Assembly (NCBI GenBank): GCA_033964015.1
Contig: CM066922.1
Location: 27,274,961 to 27,338,960 of the forward strand
From: Scolanthus callimorphus
Taxonomy: Eukaryota > Cnidaria > Anthozoa > Actiniaria > Edwardsiidae
Direction of reading: 5' to 3'
DNA length: 64,000 nt
Notes under the pieces: model-generated
Databases searched by the model: none
Told to the model about the DNA's origin: nothing
The model's input: the letters and a program-made list of their open reading frames with translations, nothing else
Made by a program: the position numbers and the translations under genes
Shown: positions 22,336-34,846 of the stretch, piece after piece
Position numbering within the stretch: the stretch's first letter is position 1
Layout: the number at the start of each line of letters is the position of its first letter

Positions 22336-25300
22336 ATGGCTTTTAGCGGGAAAGAGCCCGTTTGTGTTGACTTGAGGTTAGTATAATGTCTGATTTGTTA
22401 AATTTTGCAATTGAAGTTTGGTATTGTAGTTTTACAGTGACCGCAAACATGGTTTTAATGTCTGTGTCTTGACCTCTAGCACAATTGACGATGGTGATAG
22501 CGACGGAGAATCTCTGGTCGAAATGATTGCCCATCTGGAATCTCCATCAAAAGCGGCGTAAGTACATTTATACAGTACATTTTCTAAACTAAATGAGCAT
22601 CTGCATCTATATCTTGAAACTACAGAGGCTGATACCCGGGCTGGAACCCCTTTTTGCGTTTGTTTTATATCACAAGATCACAGGAGAAAACTGAGCAAAG
22701 CACTATTAATGCACCTGTCAATGGAAACTCCACCCCACCCCGGGGAAATATGGGGCATTAGCCTTAAAGCAAAACAAAACTGTGATAATGCCCCACATGA
22801 GGGTCATTTTTTTCTTTCTAAACCCCTACCAAAGTGACCAAATTCACCCTCTCTCTTCTCTCAAAATGACTAATCCCTCACCCCATGGGTAAAAGGAAAG
22901 CACTAAAGCCCCCCCCCCCCTGGCTATACTAGCTATACTAAATGCATTCTATGGGTTTAACGGGACCTAAACATTCGTAGAAACATACAGCAGACAACTC
23001 GATAGCTATACTAAATGCATTCTATGTGTTTAACAGGACTTTAACATTCGTAAAATCCCGGGGGGGGGGGACTCTAAGGTTAAAATGTTAGGGGTGACCG
23101 TCAGGAAACTCAAATTTTGACCCTAAAAAATACCTAGTCGGAAAAAGGTTCCACCCTAAAAATACCCCTCAATATGCAAATACCCTAAAAATACCAACAA
23201 TTTTGACAGATTAAATTTCATTCTGGCCGTTTATTTGATATACATCAAATGTATCCCCTCGAATTTCAAATACACTATCATTGTTTCAAATATTTTGGAC
23301 CTATGTACCTTATTTTCTCGAGAACCCCCTAAAAATACCTATTTTTCCTTACCATACAGTGTTTTATTTTTGAACCCCTAAAAATACCAGATCGCCAATT
23401 TCAACCCCTAAAAATACCCCTAGCATTCGAATATAGGGAGTCCCCCCCCCCCCCACGGAACTAAAGCATTTAAATCCCCCCACCCCACTGGGCAAAACAA
23501 TATCCCAAAGCCAAATTAATCCCCTCTGCAATGCCGCATACTTCCCCAGGGTGGGGGGTTTCCATTGACAGGTGCATTAAGCTTATTGTGCTTTGGACTG
23601 TCCATATAGTCCCAAAAACAGAATGAATTGGCGATCACACCATTCATTTTAGGCAGGTGATTCCTCATATTTAGTATTTTTTCAATATTTCTTATTTCTG
23701 GACACAATTTATATCTTATAATTAATGGATTTTTTTACCTTTTTAGTGGAATGGGCAGTAGTGGGGGATCACCAAGAACAACTGGCTCTCCATTCAAAAA
23801 GAAGTGAGTGTCTTTTTGTGCATAATATGCATGATATAGAAATATTGTGCACATAAAAAACTGGTGGTCATGAATTGTTGGTACTGTTAACTTAGAATTG
23901 CTAACAAATTATTGATAGATAGATAGATAGATAGATAGATAGTTTATAAGTTATTGCAAAATGACTTACTGTAATGTACAAGCTCTATAAGCCCCCTCTC
24001 TAATGAGCCCCCTCTGGAGCCTCAAGTTTCCCATTAGCCCCCCCGGTCTTTAATAAGCCCCTTCCCTTCCCCTGGAAATATTCAGCAATAAGCAAAAGCG
24101 ACAAGCCTTTAGATAAAATGAAGTGAAATGGCGGGGAGGGAGGGGGGGGGGGGGGGGGGGGTGGTATTATAGGACGTAGTTATGAAGTCAGTGCATATAC
24201 AGTGTAAGCAGCAAAATAAGATACCCTTTCATAGACCAAATATGTTAAAAACGATACCCTGTTGGCTTATACCCATATATCATATATGAGGAGTACCCCC
24301 CCCCCCCCCCCCTAGAGTGAAATGCCGAGAATGTCATAAAGTATAGCTCTGTTTACACTGTATATATGCACTGACTTTACAATTATTACGTCAGACTTAA
24401 TCCACTCATTTTGAAAGGTGTGGTGGTGGGGAGTGGTTTAGGACCCTGCTTATTATAACAAATTTATCTCTACCATAGCCCCTGTTTCCAGTTGCAGTTA
24501 CTTTTGGCTGCTGGAAACTTTGGGGATCTTGAGGTCCTACTGTTTCAAAGGTAGTTTCTTATTATACTTATACAAATTATGTTATGCCCATAGGTCATTA
24601 ATTGATGATCGTGGTAGTGAAGATGATGTCATCATTACAAGGTAGGTCAAGGTCTAATAGTGAAGCAAATCACCTTACATGTGAGAATACTGTATGCATG
24701 GAATGTAGGTATGGACTGCTTGCAGTGTGGGTTCCCATTAGATTAATATATCATGAAAGGAACATGGCTGTGGGTTGGTCCAACACCATGGTCACGTAGC
24801 ATGACACTATTTTATGACACCATGAAAAATTCATATTTTGAGAGCGGAACATCGCTGAGTGACTAAACTTGGGTAAAGTTAATCGTGGCAAGGAGGTCCA
24901 ACACCATGGTTGTGTGGCATGTGATACATCTTGAGAACAGAATCCTTGCTAGATGACCCAACTTGGGTGAATTTCTTTGTGACAACCCAAAGTTCACATC
25001 AATATCTTGATGGCTGTAATGTATTGTTTAGAGCTCCACTTTTAGAGAGACCTAAATCTATGTATAAAAAGTCATAAGAGGAAACAATTGATCAAGAGGG
25101 TGACAAGATTGAACTTTTAGTCTCGTTCGCACCTCCCTGTACCCGTTGGATGTCAGTATAAGGGATCGGAATGAACACTTTTTGAAATATTATTATTATT
25201 TTTTGTGTTAAGGGTTTTGACATCAGATGTTGCTGCTAGTGACAGTGTCACCATAAAATCAGAGAACATTGACAAGGCCAGGTAAGTGTGTGTTGTGGAA

Positions 25301-28300
25301 TCCCTGATGGACAAGGTTATAAAACTGCTAGCTGTAAATTAAGGAATAATTTCTCAGAGAATGTGTTGTTTTTGCCTTTTTGTTTTAGATATTGGCAGAC
25401 CATTCATTTGTTTAGACTCAATTTCCAGCATGTTATCAACAGTGGTCTACTCCAACAAGCACTTGTTGGCGCTGGCTGGTGTTTTTTTTATCGCGAGAAA
25501 AAAACGTTTGAGTTAGATTTCCTTCAGAAGCCTTGCGTTTGTCCAAAACTTAAATAAACCCCTGTTTACAGTAGTATTAATAGTTATACTTATAACTACA
25601 GTAATCCGAAATGCACTATTGACTATGATTTATTGTCCTATTTTAGTTATTCAGGCTACAGTACTGAAGAAGACGATGAAATGAAGAAATTTTGTGAAAA
25701 AAGGGACAGACTGTATTCTCACCTCCAGAAGTGAGTTTTTTGTTCCTTTTTTCCTCTTCCTCCCTTCCCCTCCTTCCCTTCGTGTTGGCATCTTATCCCA
25801 TGACAATCCCGAGGATGCCAATTCTTTGATCAAGATCAGTTTTCACTAATAATATTTAGTGAAAATCCGATTATTTGAAGTAGGGGCAGATCAATGGTAG
25901 GAGTGGACATTCCCTTTTGGTTAAGCATACCTAATATTCTGTATGTCAATTGTGCAACTCATGAACACCCTTCCTTAAATAATGGAACTTTGCAAAATCC
26001 CGAATCTCTGCCAATTCTCTGGGATGTAGCTATATGGTTTTGAGCTAGGCAGTGGTGTATGCTGACTTCACCAAACGATAAGTACCTGGACCCCCCCCCC
26101 CCCCCCCCCCCCCCTGCAAAACGATTAAGACTGATTGAGACTGACCTAACGATCTTTGAATCTTGTTGCAGTGACTTTGGCTATTTAAATGGTGAACGGG
26201 GAATGCCATATTTAGAGAAAGACAAGGCCAGGTATTCAGCTGAGGAAGTCGTACTGATCTTACTCAGTGGCAATAAACTGAAGAGCAAACACTGTATCCA
26301 TACTCCCTCATCAATCAACTCTAGTGCTAGCTATTTGGTAGACCTCACAAATTTGCGGAGCCACACAGACATAACATCAGATGGTGCTGGGGCCTACAAA
26401 ACTCATGGGGGATCCAAAGAGTATGTCTATGTTGTGGAGAACAACTTTGGTGAAATAGAGAGAATAGTCTTCAAACGTGGTCGTTTGCTAAGGAGGGATG
26501 AGATTTTAGAGCGTGATTTACAGAACGCCAACATATACTGGCTAGACCGGCTTTACTCGCGCCTCTTAGCAGCTACAGATTTTCGACGGACCATATACCG
26601 TTTATACAGAGAAGCAGATGGTCAGCAACACAAGATGTGCTTGGTACAATATGTGTTTGAAGGTGGAGATCGCACGCTTCCGAGTGTGCCTCATGGCAAT
26701 GCCAAAAATGACTTAAGGGCATACAAACCAACAAAGAGAAGTGTCATGAGAGAACTTGAACAAGAGCTCATAAAGGATCCCTCCCCGTCGACTGCCAGAA
26801 ACCGAGTGAACAAAGCAGCTGGTGGCTATATGAATGCTGTTAGTCCAGGTATGAGATTTATTTATAGGCACTGCACATGGAAGCCCCGTAAGAGCCGATG
26901 ATTGACATTGCATATAAAATACAGGATCAGAGACACCGCGGAATATCCTGGGTCGCGGGACTCCCCAGAATAAATATTCAGGGTTATTCTCGGGTGGGCG
27001 TGGCCAACAGTAAATTTACTCCGAAGATATTGCAAATTTGAGTGTGGTAAGAATATGTTTTTACATCACTGTTCTGGTGTACGTATCAACAATACAATTA
27101 GCGTGAGATCTCCCAAGACATAGGTCAGATTTTGAATACCCCTAGCAATTGGGTCCATTTTCTTTGTTATCAATAACCTGGGGCCCGTTTTATCAAGCTT
27201 GCGATAACGTATCGCATGCGGTAACGTTACATTTTCTGTCAGGTTGTCCCGGGTTACCGCCTGCGATAACGTTATCGCAAGCTTCGAAAAAGGGGCCCCT
27301 TACTATGCACTGTCACGTTTCCATACCGTCTGAGCTGGTGTGACTGTTCAACAATAGATCTTTGGGTATAACAATTATTTATTTATTTTCAGGGGATTTG
27401 TCGCGGGACAGAAAGCAGGTGGACAATCTCAAATACAGGAGCAGCACGGCCTTCGAAAGTTTGCGTTTCGGGAACAAGGACGAGTTAGCACAAGTGATGG
27501 AAAAGTGCAAGTCCTCTAGGAAAGGGGAAGAATTTACGAGAGAGGTCTGCGGCGCACCAGATCCACGATGCATTCTGGTGGACAATTGGACGCTCACCGA
27601 GCTTGAAGCGTTCTGCTGTGTTCCAGATCGCCCAAATAATATAATTATGGGAATCGATCCCACCTTTAATTTGGGCGAGTTCTTCGTAACCTTCAGCGTG
27701 TATCGCCATCCAGGGCTCGTGGACAGACAAGGCATCATCCAGTGTTTCTAGGCCCTGTGATGGTGCACTGCAGAACCACGTATATCGCATATCAGTACTT
27801 CGCAAGTACGTTAACACGTCTTCGTCCAAATGTACGGTATCTCAAGTGTTTTGGTACTGATGGTGAGGTCCCTCTGTCATCGGCATTTGCAGATGTCTGT
27901 CTCGAGGCCGATCATTTGCTCTGCTCCGGGCATTCTAGGAAAAATGTGGAATTCAAGTTGAAAGAGGTTGGCATGGACACCGAAGAACAACGCAACACAG
28001 TTGAAGAGATATTTGGTTCAAAGACCAATCCAGAAGACGGCATCGTCAATGCCGACACAGAAGAGGAGTTCGATGCACGTCTTGCATCACTTCAGCCAGT
28101 ATGGGACGGGAGAGAGTGCAAGCAAATGAACCATCAACCAAAGTTCTTCAGCTGGTTCCAAAAAGAGAAGGTCAGTATCAGTTTGTTTAGCCTGCTAGAA
28201 GGCGTTTGAGGCTGTTTTTCATCGCGCGACTAAACCTTCGGATCGATTCGGACGTTCGTAATCGTGAGCACGAACTACTGGGACGAGTGACAAAGCAATC

Positions 28301-30091
28301 AGCTCAGTTTTCTGGTATCCCTTCTCCGACTAAATTAATTGAACTTCTTTTGCCCTAAAGATCCCTTTCACTCGTTCGATGACCTCAGCAAAAATATCAT
28401 GGACTAGTGGAATGCCGCAATCACAATCCAAGAAATTTGATTTACACAAGTTTTGCATTCGTTTAATACGATATTATATACATATTTTATTACATACGTA
28501 GTTATAAGTCCCTGAAGATGATTTAAATATTTTATTACAGGCTGAAACTTTTAAGAAGAGTATGCTTGCGCCGGTGAGAGAAAGAAACGGGCTCGGAAGC
28601 CCCCCAAAGCTCTTCACTACCAATGATAATGAGTCCATGAATGCTAAATTCAAGAGATGGCAAAAGAGCAAGACTTCTGACCTGCCAAAGTTCGTGGACG
28701 ATGTCAAGGGGTTTGTCGAAGCGGACCACGAGAGAGTACTGGCGGCCTTTGCTGGCGAGGGAGATTACCAATTTTCCGGGGACTTCAAGCAGTTCGCCGT
28801 TGGTGCCAAGTGGTTCTATATGAGCAACCAACAAAGGCAGAGCCACCGAAAGAAGTACCTGGAATTCTGTCTCATGGCTCCGGGGGGCAATACTGCACCT
28901 TCTAGTGCAATCTGCTCATCTGATCATCTCATCATGCAGAAGGCAACGCAGATTGTTAACGACAACCTTATATCAAATGTGCCAGGGGCAATCAATGTCC
29001 AAGCTGTCGTTGCCAGTACAACCGAAACCATGCCGAGAGTGGTGTGTAGAAAGAATCGACGTAAAGGGAAGGATGATGTGGTTGTCCTGGAATGTGGGCC
29101 AGGTAAAGGGTGCATTGGTTTCAGTGCACGTGCGGTGTGCTCCCACACATATGCCGCCGCCCTCTTCTGGGGTATTACTATTGACTATGAGAGGTACTTG
29201 GCTGGCTCGAAGAAGGTTGGGACGAACCTCCACTCCTTGGCCAAGTTTGGCCTACCGTATGGAGCTGGTAGGAAGGAGAACCAAAAGACAGCCCCCCGGA
29301 AGAGAACAGCATCATACGACGCCAGATCGACATTTCCTCAGTCCATCCCATCTCTACCCCGGTCATCGAGTTCTCAATCATCATGTTCTCAGTCATCAAG
29401 TTCTCAGTCATCGAGTCTCAACCAACTACCGATGCTTCCCCAGCCAAGTCTGTCATCGAACCCCCAAATGTTGGGTGCCGCCGATCAATCCTCGAGTCTT
29501 CGACAGTCCTCACCCACTTCCCAGTCATCGAGTCACAATCAACCATCGATGCTCCCTCAGTCACGTCTGTCCCAGTCATCCCCGCTCCCTCTTTCTTCCT
29601 ATACACAGCCATCGTACCTCGCAATGTTACAGACGCCAGTCCCGTCATCCAATAGCCCTGGGACTGCGCAATTGAGCGCGCCCTTCACTCAAACCAATGC
29701 TTCCGTTCGGTCCGTCCCTCAAAGCACAAACGCAGGCTTCTCTGCTATGCCAACATCGCAAGTGGAAGATTACTTTAAAGTAGTCTTCTTAGAGGAACAT
29801 CCTACAGTGAAGAAGTGCTATGGTTGTCGACAGGCCATTCAGCGAAATGTGCAGCCTCCGTATGACATCATGTTGATGCATCCGGAGTATAGGTCATACA
29901 TGATGAATGGCCAACTCCATACTGCAAAGGAGAAGAAGCCAGCGTATTACCACGCCGTTGCAACCTGTGTGAAGAACCGCTATCCAGCCTTCGAGAGCTA
30001 TGATTTAAGCCTAGACGCCCGTGTTATTGCTGCGCTCAGACATGAGCATTTTCAGTTCTTAGAGCAGCATTTGGGTTATTTTGTTATTTAA
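22336..30091 (+). CDS. MULE-like DDE transposase gene, nine exons, one frameshift
   Basis: Exons read from splice consensus: 22336-22376, 22480-22557, 23747-23803, 24594-24641, 25213-25281, 25647-25730, 26172-26848, 27393-28170, 28541-30091. Every junction keeps frame: the first six introns are phase 2, the seventh phase 1, the eighth phase 0. The product is about 1127 residues. Residues 1-125 are acidic and Ser-rich; exon 7 carries a region with a PHGNAKNDLRAY motif. The DDE core follows: D in GIDPTFNLGEFF (27655), D in GTDGE (27859), E in NESMN (28631). A SWIM-like Cys/His finger with CSHTYAAALF lies near 29090-29145, then a Ser/Gln/Pro-rich linker (29320-29740) and a C-terminal CYGC zinc-type motif. 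Near 27738-27748 the frame shifts by one base, so it is either a recent pseudogene or contains a sequencing indel. Mutator-like transposases cut and paste DNA; a domesticated role is possible since I see no flanking TIRs. Confidence 0.85.
22706..23580. repeat. TIR element in intron 2
   Basis: TTAATGCACCTGTCAATGGA at the left is mirrored by TCCATTGACAGGTGCATTAA at the right, followed inward by ACCCCACCC/GGGTGGGG. It lies wholly within intron 2 of the MULE-like gene and contains the poly-G/C element at 23057-23455. Confidence 0.8.
23057..23455. repeat. poly-G/C-ended TIR element, nested
   Basis: The left end is CCC followed by 12 G and ACTC; the right end is GAGT followed by 14 C. Internal CCCTAAAAATACC words repeat at least six times. 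Same design as 10012-10461. Confidence 0.75.
23914..23942 (+). repeat. (GATA)n microsatellite
   Basis: Seven tandem GATA units in intron 3. Confidence 0.9.
23985..24075. repeat. AGCCCCCTCT repeat segment
   Basis: AAGCCCCCTCTCTAATGAGC, CCCCTCTGGAGCCTCAAGTTT and AATAAGCCCC are shared with 31905-31990. A dispersed repeat in intron 3. Confidence 0.65.
24131..24316. repeat. poly-G/C-ended element
   Basis: Starts with a run of about 20 G and ends with about 17 C, with GTATATGCACTGACTT-like words inside and outside. Intron 3. Same architecture as 3243, 10012 and 23057. Confidence 0.6.
24690..25062 (+). repeat. degenerate H-family copy in intron 4
   Basis: Two worn monomers resemble the 128-bp H minisatellite (ACTTGGGTAAAGTT, GTGGCAAGGAGGTCCAACACC, CATGGTCACGT). 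They end in GAGCTCCACTTTTAGAGAGACCTAAATCTATGTAT, a decayed H 3' terminus. This shows the 3' end and the minisatellite belong to one family. Confidence 0.55.
27180..27298. repeat. fold-back MITE in intron 7
   Basis: GGGGCCCGTTTTATCAAGCT, then TGCGATAACG, at the left and CGTTATCGCAAGCTTCG, then GGGGCCC, at the right form about 35-bp inverted arms. About 119 bp in total. Confidence 0.8.
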
Positions 30092-31904
30092 GTCTGTACC
30101 TAGTCTGCACATTGCCTTGAATGTTTTTTACTTTACATTGTTTTACAGCCGAATTCGTTTATTGCGATGCTCCATTGATTTGGCTTTGAAAAAGGGCTTT
30201 TCTGTGCAGTCTTCCTTCATTCAAATAGCATAGTCGCGACAGTAAGCCTTTCGCTCGACTGCTCTGAACGGGAAAGACAAGTACATTGATCACATAAAAG
30301 TCCATTTCCCAAAGCAAAATCAGTGCTTTGAACATTTTCATAACAATATACAGTTTGCTATAGTTACAGCTAAGCAACCCAAGCAAAACAGTTACAAGGT
30401 AAATCCGCATAAAATGTATTACAACTACCTCAATAATTATTATTGCTGGACAAATGTTGGTAAAATCTCAATATATAGTAGACATTTAGATCTGTAACCA
30501 TTTGTCAGCTATTTTGTCCAAGATTAAAAAAATCATATTTTAGTTGCATGTTGGCACTGCCATAGCAACTGTGAAAGTTTAGCCAAACAAATGTATCTCA
30601 GTTCAAGTTTCTCGTTCCAGAAGTTTGCTTGATTATTTGCAACTTCTTTTAAGGTAGCCCTGTAGATATGGACTGCTTTGGTATTGACAATGTCATTTTC
30701 TTTATCAATTTACATATTTATTCCGTATTTTGTTTATTTATCAATTATTTACCAGACGCACCTGTGATCAAATGCAATAACATTCAGAACATTCCTCTCA
30801 AGGATTATAGCAAGGGAAGAGTGAAGAGCTTGTAGACTCGGTGAGTCAACAAGTACCCCAGTAGCAGTAACCTGTGTTTATTTTAGGAGTTTATTTCTTC
30901 CATTTGATTTCACTTGTATTTTGGATGAAGGTGTACATAAATGTTTTCTTTTGATTTTTTAGTGACTTTACCAGAACCATTAGCATAAAACCTTCATGTT
31001 GGTGTTCTAGATTCATAGTTTATATGATTTGTGATTTAGCAAAGTGAGACATTAATAAAGTATCGCAAATATTACAATTAAAACGTGTTGAAAAATTTAC
31101 TCTCGATCCATGGAGGTGTGAGTGGGAGCCTCGACAATAGGTTAATGTGAACTCCCTGATTCACTTATACCTGAGTCCCGGATTCCCTGAATTCCCTTTA
31201 AAACATTAGCTTCCTATTAACCCAATTTACGCTAAATACCTCCTGCGCGAAGCGGCAGGAGTATTAAATTCGGTAGATTTTTTTTATCAATGTCGCGATT
31301 GATATTAATAGAGGCCGCAATTGGAAGGGGAGGTGAAGGTTACTATTACATCAAGTGGGGCTCAGTTACATGGTCAAGGGGGGTGCATAAATATTATTTT
31401 TTTCAAAGTCAATCTTTAACAGCATTGTCTGAAGGTAAGTGGGTGAAGTTACATTGTTAAGAGGAGGGGGTGTGTGGAAACAAAGCAAAGAAAATGCAAC
31501 ACTGGTAGAAAAACAGACTTCAAGGATGTTTTCTAAGGGTCAGGGTGGGGGGTAGTTGCAAGGTGAAGGGAGTTAGCAAATCATGCAAAATTCAATAAAC
31601 CAGAAATGCAACACTGGCAGTATACCATAGACAATTTATTAGGGTGTACCGAAGTAGCTTTAAGTCGGCATACATGAGTATATTTTTCCCTAAAACTCTA
31701 GGAAAAATATAAGCTTGGCCAATATGTCTAAACATAGAAACTTAACTTGAGTGTAAAACGTTGTGGGGAGAAAATAAACTGGCAAAGAGATCTTATGCAA
31801 TACATTCTACTCAATATGCTTTTATTCCTTGACATATGTTTATGAAACTAGCGCAGGAGGTAAAAGCCTAGTAAGGCTTCTTGTTGGGTAATAACTGTAA
31901 ACCC
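30092..31904. other. 3' flank of the MULE-like gene, no further gene
   Basis: No coding feature. An AATAAA hexamer at 31053 lies almost 1 kb past the stop and could end a long 3' UTR, but this is weak. TCCTGCGC at 31233 and GCGCAGGA at 31853 may bound a decayed inverted-repeat element. Confidence 0.4.
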
Positions 31905-31990
31905 TCAAATAAAGCCCCCTCTCTTATCAGCCCCCTCTCTAATAAGCTCCTCTCTGGAGCCTCAAGTTTCAAATAAGCCCCCTTTTCCCA
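31905..31990. repeat. AGCCCCCTCT repeat segment
   Basis: Second copy of the block at 23985-24075 (GCCCCCTCTCTAATAAGC, GGAGCCTCAAGTTT). Confidence 0.65.
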
Positions 31991-32380
31991 CCTCCCTTCT
32001 CAAATGTTCAGCAATAAACAAACACCGATTCAAGTCCCAGATTCGTGGGTAAGAGTAAAAAGCCAATAGACTTCCTTACTATATAACTCATATCTTCATG
32101 CCACCGTGAACATACAGGGGTGGGGATATGAAAATTATTTGTATTTTTTTTATAGATATTGCTGTAATTATTTATATAACAAGACAGTGTAAATAAATTC
32201 ATTCGTTCTTGCTGACAGCCCTTCTTTGTGTCACGCAAAGGTTCACTCATCGAACATTAGAATTTCAAGGGTACAAAAATTATAATACCTAACGAATGAA
32301 CCAGGTTTCATTGTTTTCAATATCAGCCAATAATTATTGATTTTTTTAAGTTCATTTTCCGGTATTGTGGATATATATAT

Positions 32381-32522
32381 CTTATTAGACATTTTAATGT
32401 ACAATATCGCTGGATATTTTTTTGAGTCTTTGAGTATTTTGTCGAGCCTGGTCTTCGGCCGAGACAAAATACAAAGACAAGAAAAAATGTTGAGAGGTAT
32501 TGTACATTAAAATGTCTAATAA
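32381..32522. repeat. fold-back repeat
   Basis: CTTATTAGACATTTTAATGT plus ACAATA at the left is the exact complement of the right arm ending ACATTAAAATGTCTAATAAG. An inner inverted repeat, GTATTTTGTC(G/T) around a TTCGGCC loop, completes a long hairpin. GTACAATATCNCxGGATATTT recurs at 32600-32620. Confidence 0.8.
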
Positions 32523-32811
32523 GTTGTTTATTATCCGACATTCTATTGTCCGCCGTTTTGAAGTGAGAATGGGCAAACTTAGTGAAAATAGTTTAGAAGT
32601 GTACAATATCACAGGATATTTGTACTCGCCCCAGTCTCACTCCTGCGATATTTTTACTCCTCTCGTTGCAGTTGGATAATAGTTTAATTTTCTGAAATTG
32701 CTGCGATCAGCGCATATAGTAGCAATCAAAGACTCTCCAAGTTATCCTTATTGATTGATTACATTCATTATTGTAGTTTGCATTTTGTACTCTCACCCAG
32801 CTTGGGTAATA

Positions 32812-33005
32812 TGCCTGGTTCACACTAGAAACATAATGACATACATCACACGAGCTCTCTTATGCTCTTATGTGCACGTAGGAACATCACAACATAATAT
32901 CAACATGATAACAACATGGGCATAATGTATGTCACACTTGAACATAAGAACATAGCAGAGCACATGCTTATGTCATTATGTTGTAATGTCGCTAGTGTGC
33001 ACCGA
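32812..33005. repeat. GCACACTAG-type MITE
   Basis: Ends TGCCTGGTTCACACTAGAAAC and GTCGCTAGTGTGCACCGAAC, with ACATAATGACATA and TATGTCATTATG next to them. A relative of 15531-15753 and 63781-64000 with a different interior. Confidence 0.75.
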
Positions 33006-33553
33006 ACATAAGAATTTCAATTTCACCACATTTTATACACAGTTATCACAACCACAAAGGGAAATTCGTTTAGGTTTATTTTAATTCACAGACAACTAGC
33101 ATCCAGGAATTGTTTAGTATTCTTAATATTTTATTATTATAAACTTGTCCACGAGCAAAATTCCAGAATCATGGGTATTTATAAAATATGGAATTTCAGG
33201 GTTGTTAAATATGTCACAAAGGTGCGCGAGGATGAACCTGTGCCCCTCTACAGGCGGCTGTGGCATTTACCATAGACATAACTTCCTACAGCTCATGTAG
33301 TGTCCCACAATGTTTAATTTGGGCACATTTATGTAATTAAATGAATTCTTTTGTTTCAAAGAAATTGTCTCTATTGTTCTGATTAATATAAAATTAAAAT
33401 TAATCTTAATTAAGAAATATCTTTTTAGCTCAATGTTTTTCTATTTTGCTTATTGCATAGCTACAATATAACGCTCACTCTGGTTGGTGAAAATCTATGC
33501 TCTATTACACCAATAAAGTAATGGTTCTCCCACCGCTATATCATAACGCATTA
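33006..33553. other. no gene recognised
   Basis: AT-rich spacer; nothing supported. Confidence 0.4.
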
Positions 33554-34736
33554 GGGACCAGTCATTATTTATCTAGAGGGTGGGGTGGGAGATTTTCTAG
33601 TGAAAGGCGAATTTTTTGTCAAAGTCCCCCCTACCATTTGAAAAAATTTGTAGATGACCCCACTCTATACTTCAATTTTAAACTGACTCCCCCCCCCCCC
33701 CCCCACCAACCCCCCCCCCCCCCCCCCCAAAAAAAAAAATGATACAGGAAAGAACAGAAACTACCTAATAAAGTACAAACTCATAAAATCTTGACTGTTG
33801 TCTGACTCTGGACATTTTGTTGGCAGTTTAGCACTAAACAAACAGTATTTCAGCCTTTCTTCAAGGTATTGTTTTAATATGAGTAATACTTGTTTTCATG
33901 ATATAGCAGTATTCCAGTTGTAATTAAGTTGCATTTAAACAGTCATGGAATTATAATTAAGCCTGCAAGCCATCTTGCCTATGGGGTTGAACCCCATCCA
34001 CCCCTCAAACAAATTATCGAAAACTAAACACACAAGGAGAGCGGCCAACTTACTTGTTACATAAATGTTTCTGTTGTGTTCAAAAATATTAGATTTTATA
34101 TTTGTTATGTGGAACTACTAACTGAGAAACATTTATAAAGTATGAAGTTTCAAAAGATTAAAGCACTAAAACAGATGATATGTCATGGCAGCATTGATTT
34201 CATATACTAACTTACTGCCAGAGTTTTAAATTTCTTTATACTCCATCTCATCTAACTAGCTTTACTACGGTTTTCATAATTCTGCGAACTCTCGCTAACG
34301 ATTTCCAATCGTCAAACCGCCTTCTGGCTTCCGTCAATCAAACTCCCGAGTCTTTTCGTCGTTACTCTTAGTGCTTTTGATTGGCCAGCACGTAACGTTG
34401 CTGTCGCGACAGGAAGCCATTTTAGCACTGCTAAGGTAGGCGCTGGCAAATCAAAAAGCACAAAGAGTAACGACGAAAAGACTCGGGAGTTTGATTGACG
34501 GAAGCCAGAAGGCGGTTTTACGGTTGGAAATCAATAGCGAGAGTTCGCAGAATTACGAAAACTGCAGTAACCAAAACTTTAATCTCTTTCGAACCATTGA
34601 ATCATTTATTGACAAACCATGCTAAACAACCATGACCCCCCTTTCTTGTACCCTAAAATGCAAAACCCCCCTCTTTGCTAATTTAAAATTGCCCTGACCC
34701 CCCCCCCCCCCCCCCAGATAAATAATGACTGGTCCC
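33554..34736. repeat. 1.18-kb TIR element with G/C-rich shoulders
   Basis: GGGACCAGTCATTATTTATC at the left is mirrored by GATAAATAATGACTGGTCCC at the right. Long C-runs lie at 33690-33728 and 34696-34715. An apparent frame at 33497-33742 simply translates the C-run as proline. Contains a nested fold-back element. Confidence 0.8.
34262..34570. repeat. fold-back element nested in a TIR element
   Basis: Arms of about 130 bp: ATTCTGCGAACTCTCGCT, AACCGCCTTCTGGCTTCCGT and AACTCCCGAGTCTTTTCGTC at the left are matched by their complements at 34448-34555. The centre contains TGTCGCGACAGG. Confidence 0.85.
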
Positions 34737-34738
34737 AA

Positions 34739-34846
34739 AGCACAACTCTCTATGACTTTGACTTTATCGGCAAGTAGAGCACTTGTGATGTTAGCACAAC
34801 TCTCTATGACCTTGACTTTATCGGCAAGTAGAGCACTTGTGATGTT
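34739..34846 (+). repeat. 54-bp tandem duplication
   Basis: AGCACAACTCTCTATGAC(T/C)TTGACTTTATCGG with its following 22 bases occurs twice head to tail with one mismatch, which indicates a recent duplication. Confidence 0.9.

Noticed and set aside
26059..26171. N-terminal extension of the large frame through a poly-proline run
   Set aside because: The proline run is a C-homopolymer inside intron 6; a TTGCAG acceptor at 26171 and phase agreement with exon 6 show the exon begins at 26172.
26998..27400. Retained reading past exon 7 (MRFIYRHC...)
   Set aside because: A CAG|GTATGA donor at 26849 and the phase-compatible acceptor at 27392 explain the change; the read-through is intronic.
33497..33742. 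Proline-rich 81-codon protein
   Set aside because: Translation of C-runs at the shoulder of a TIR element.
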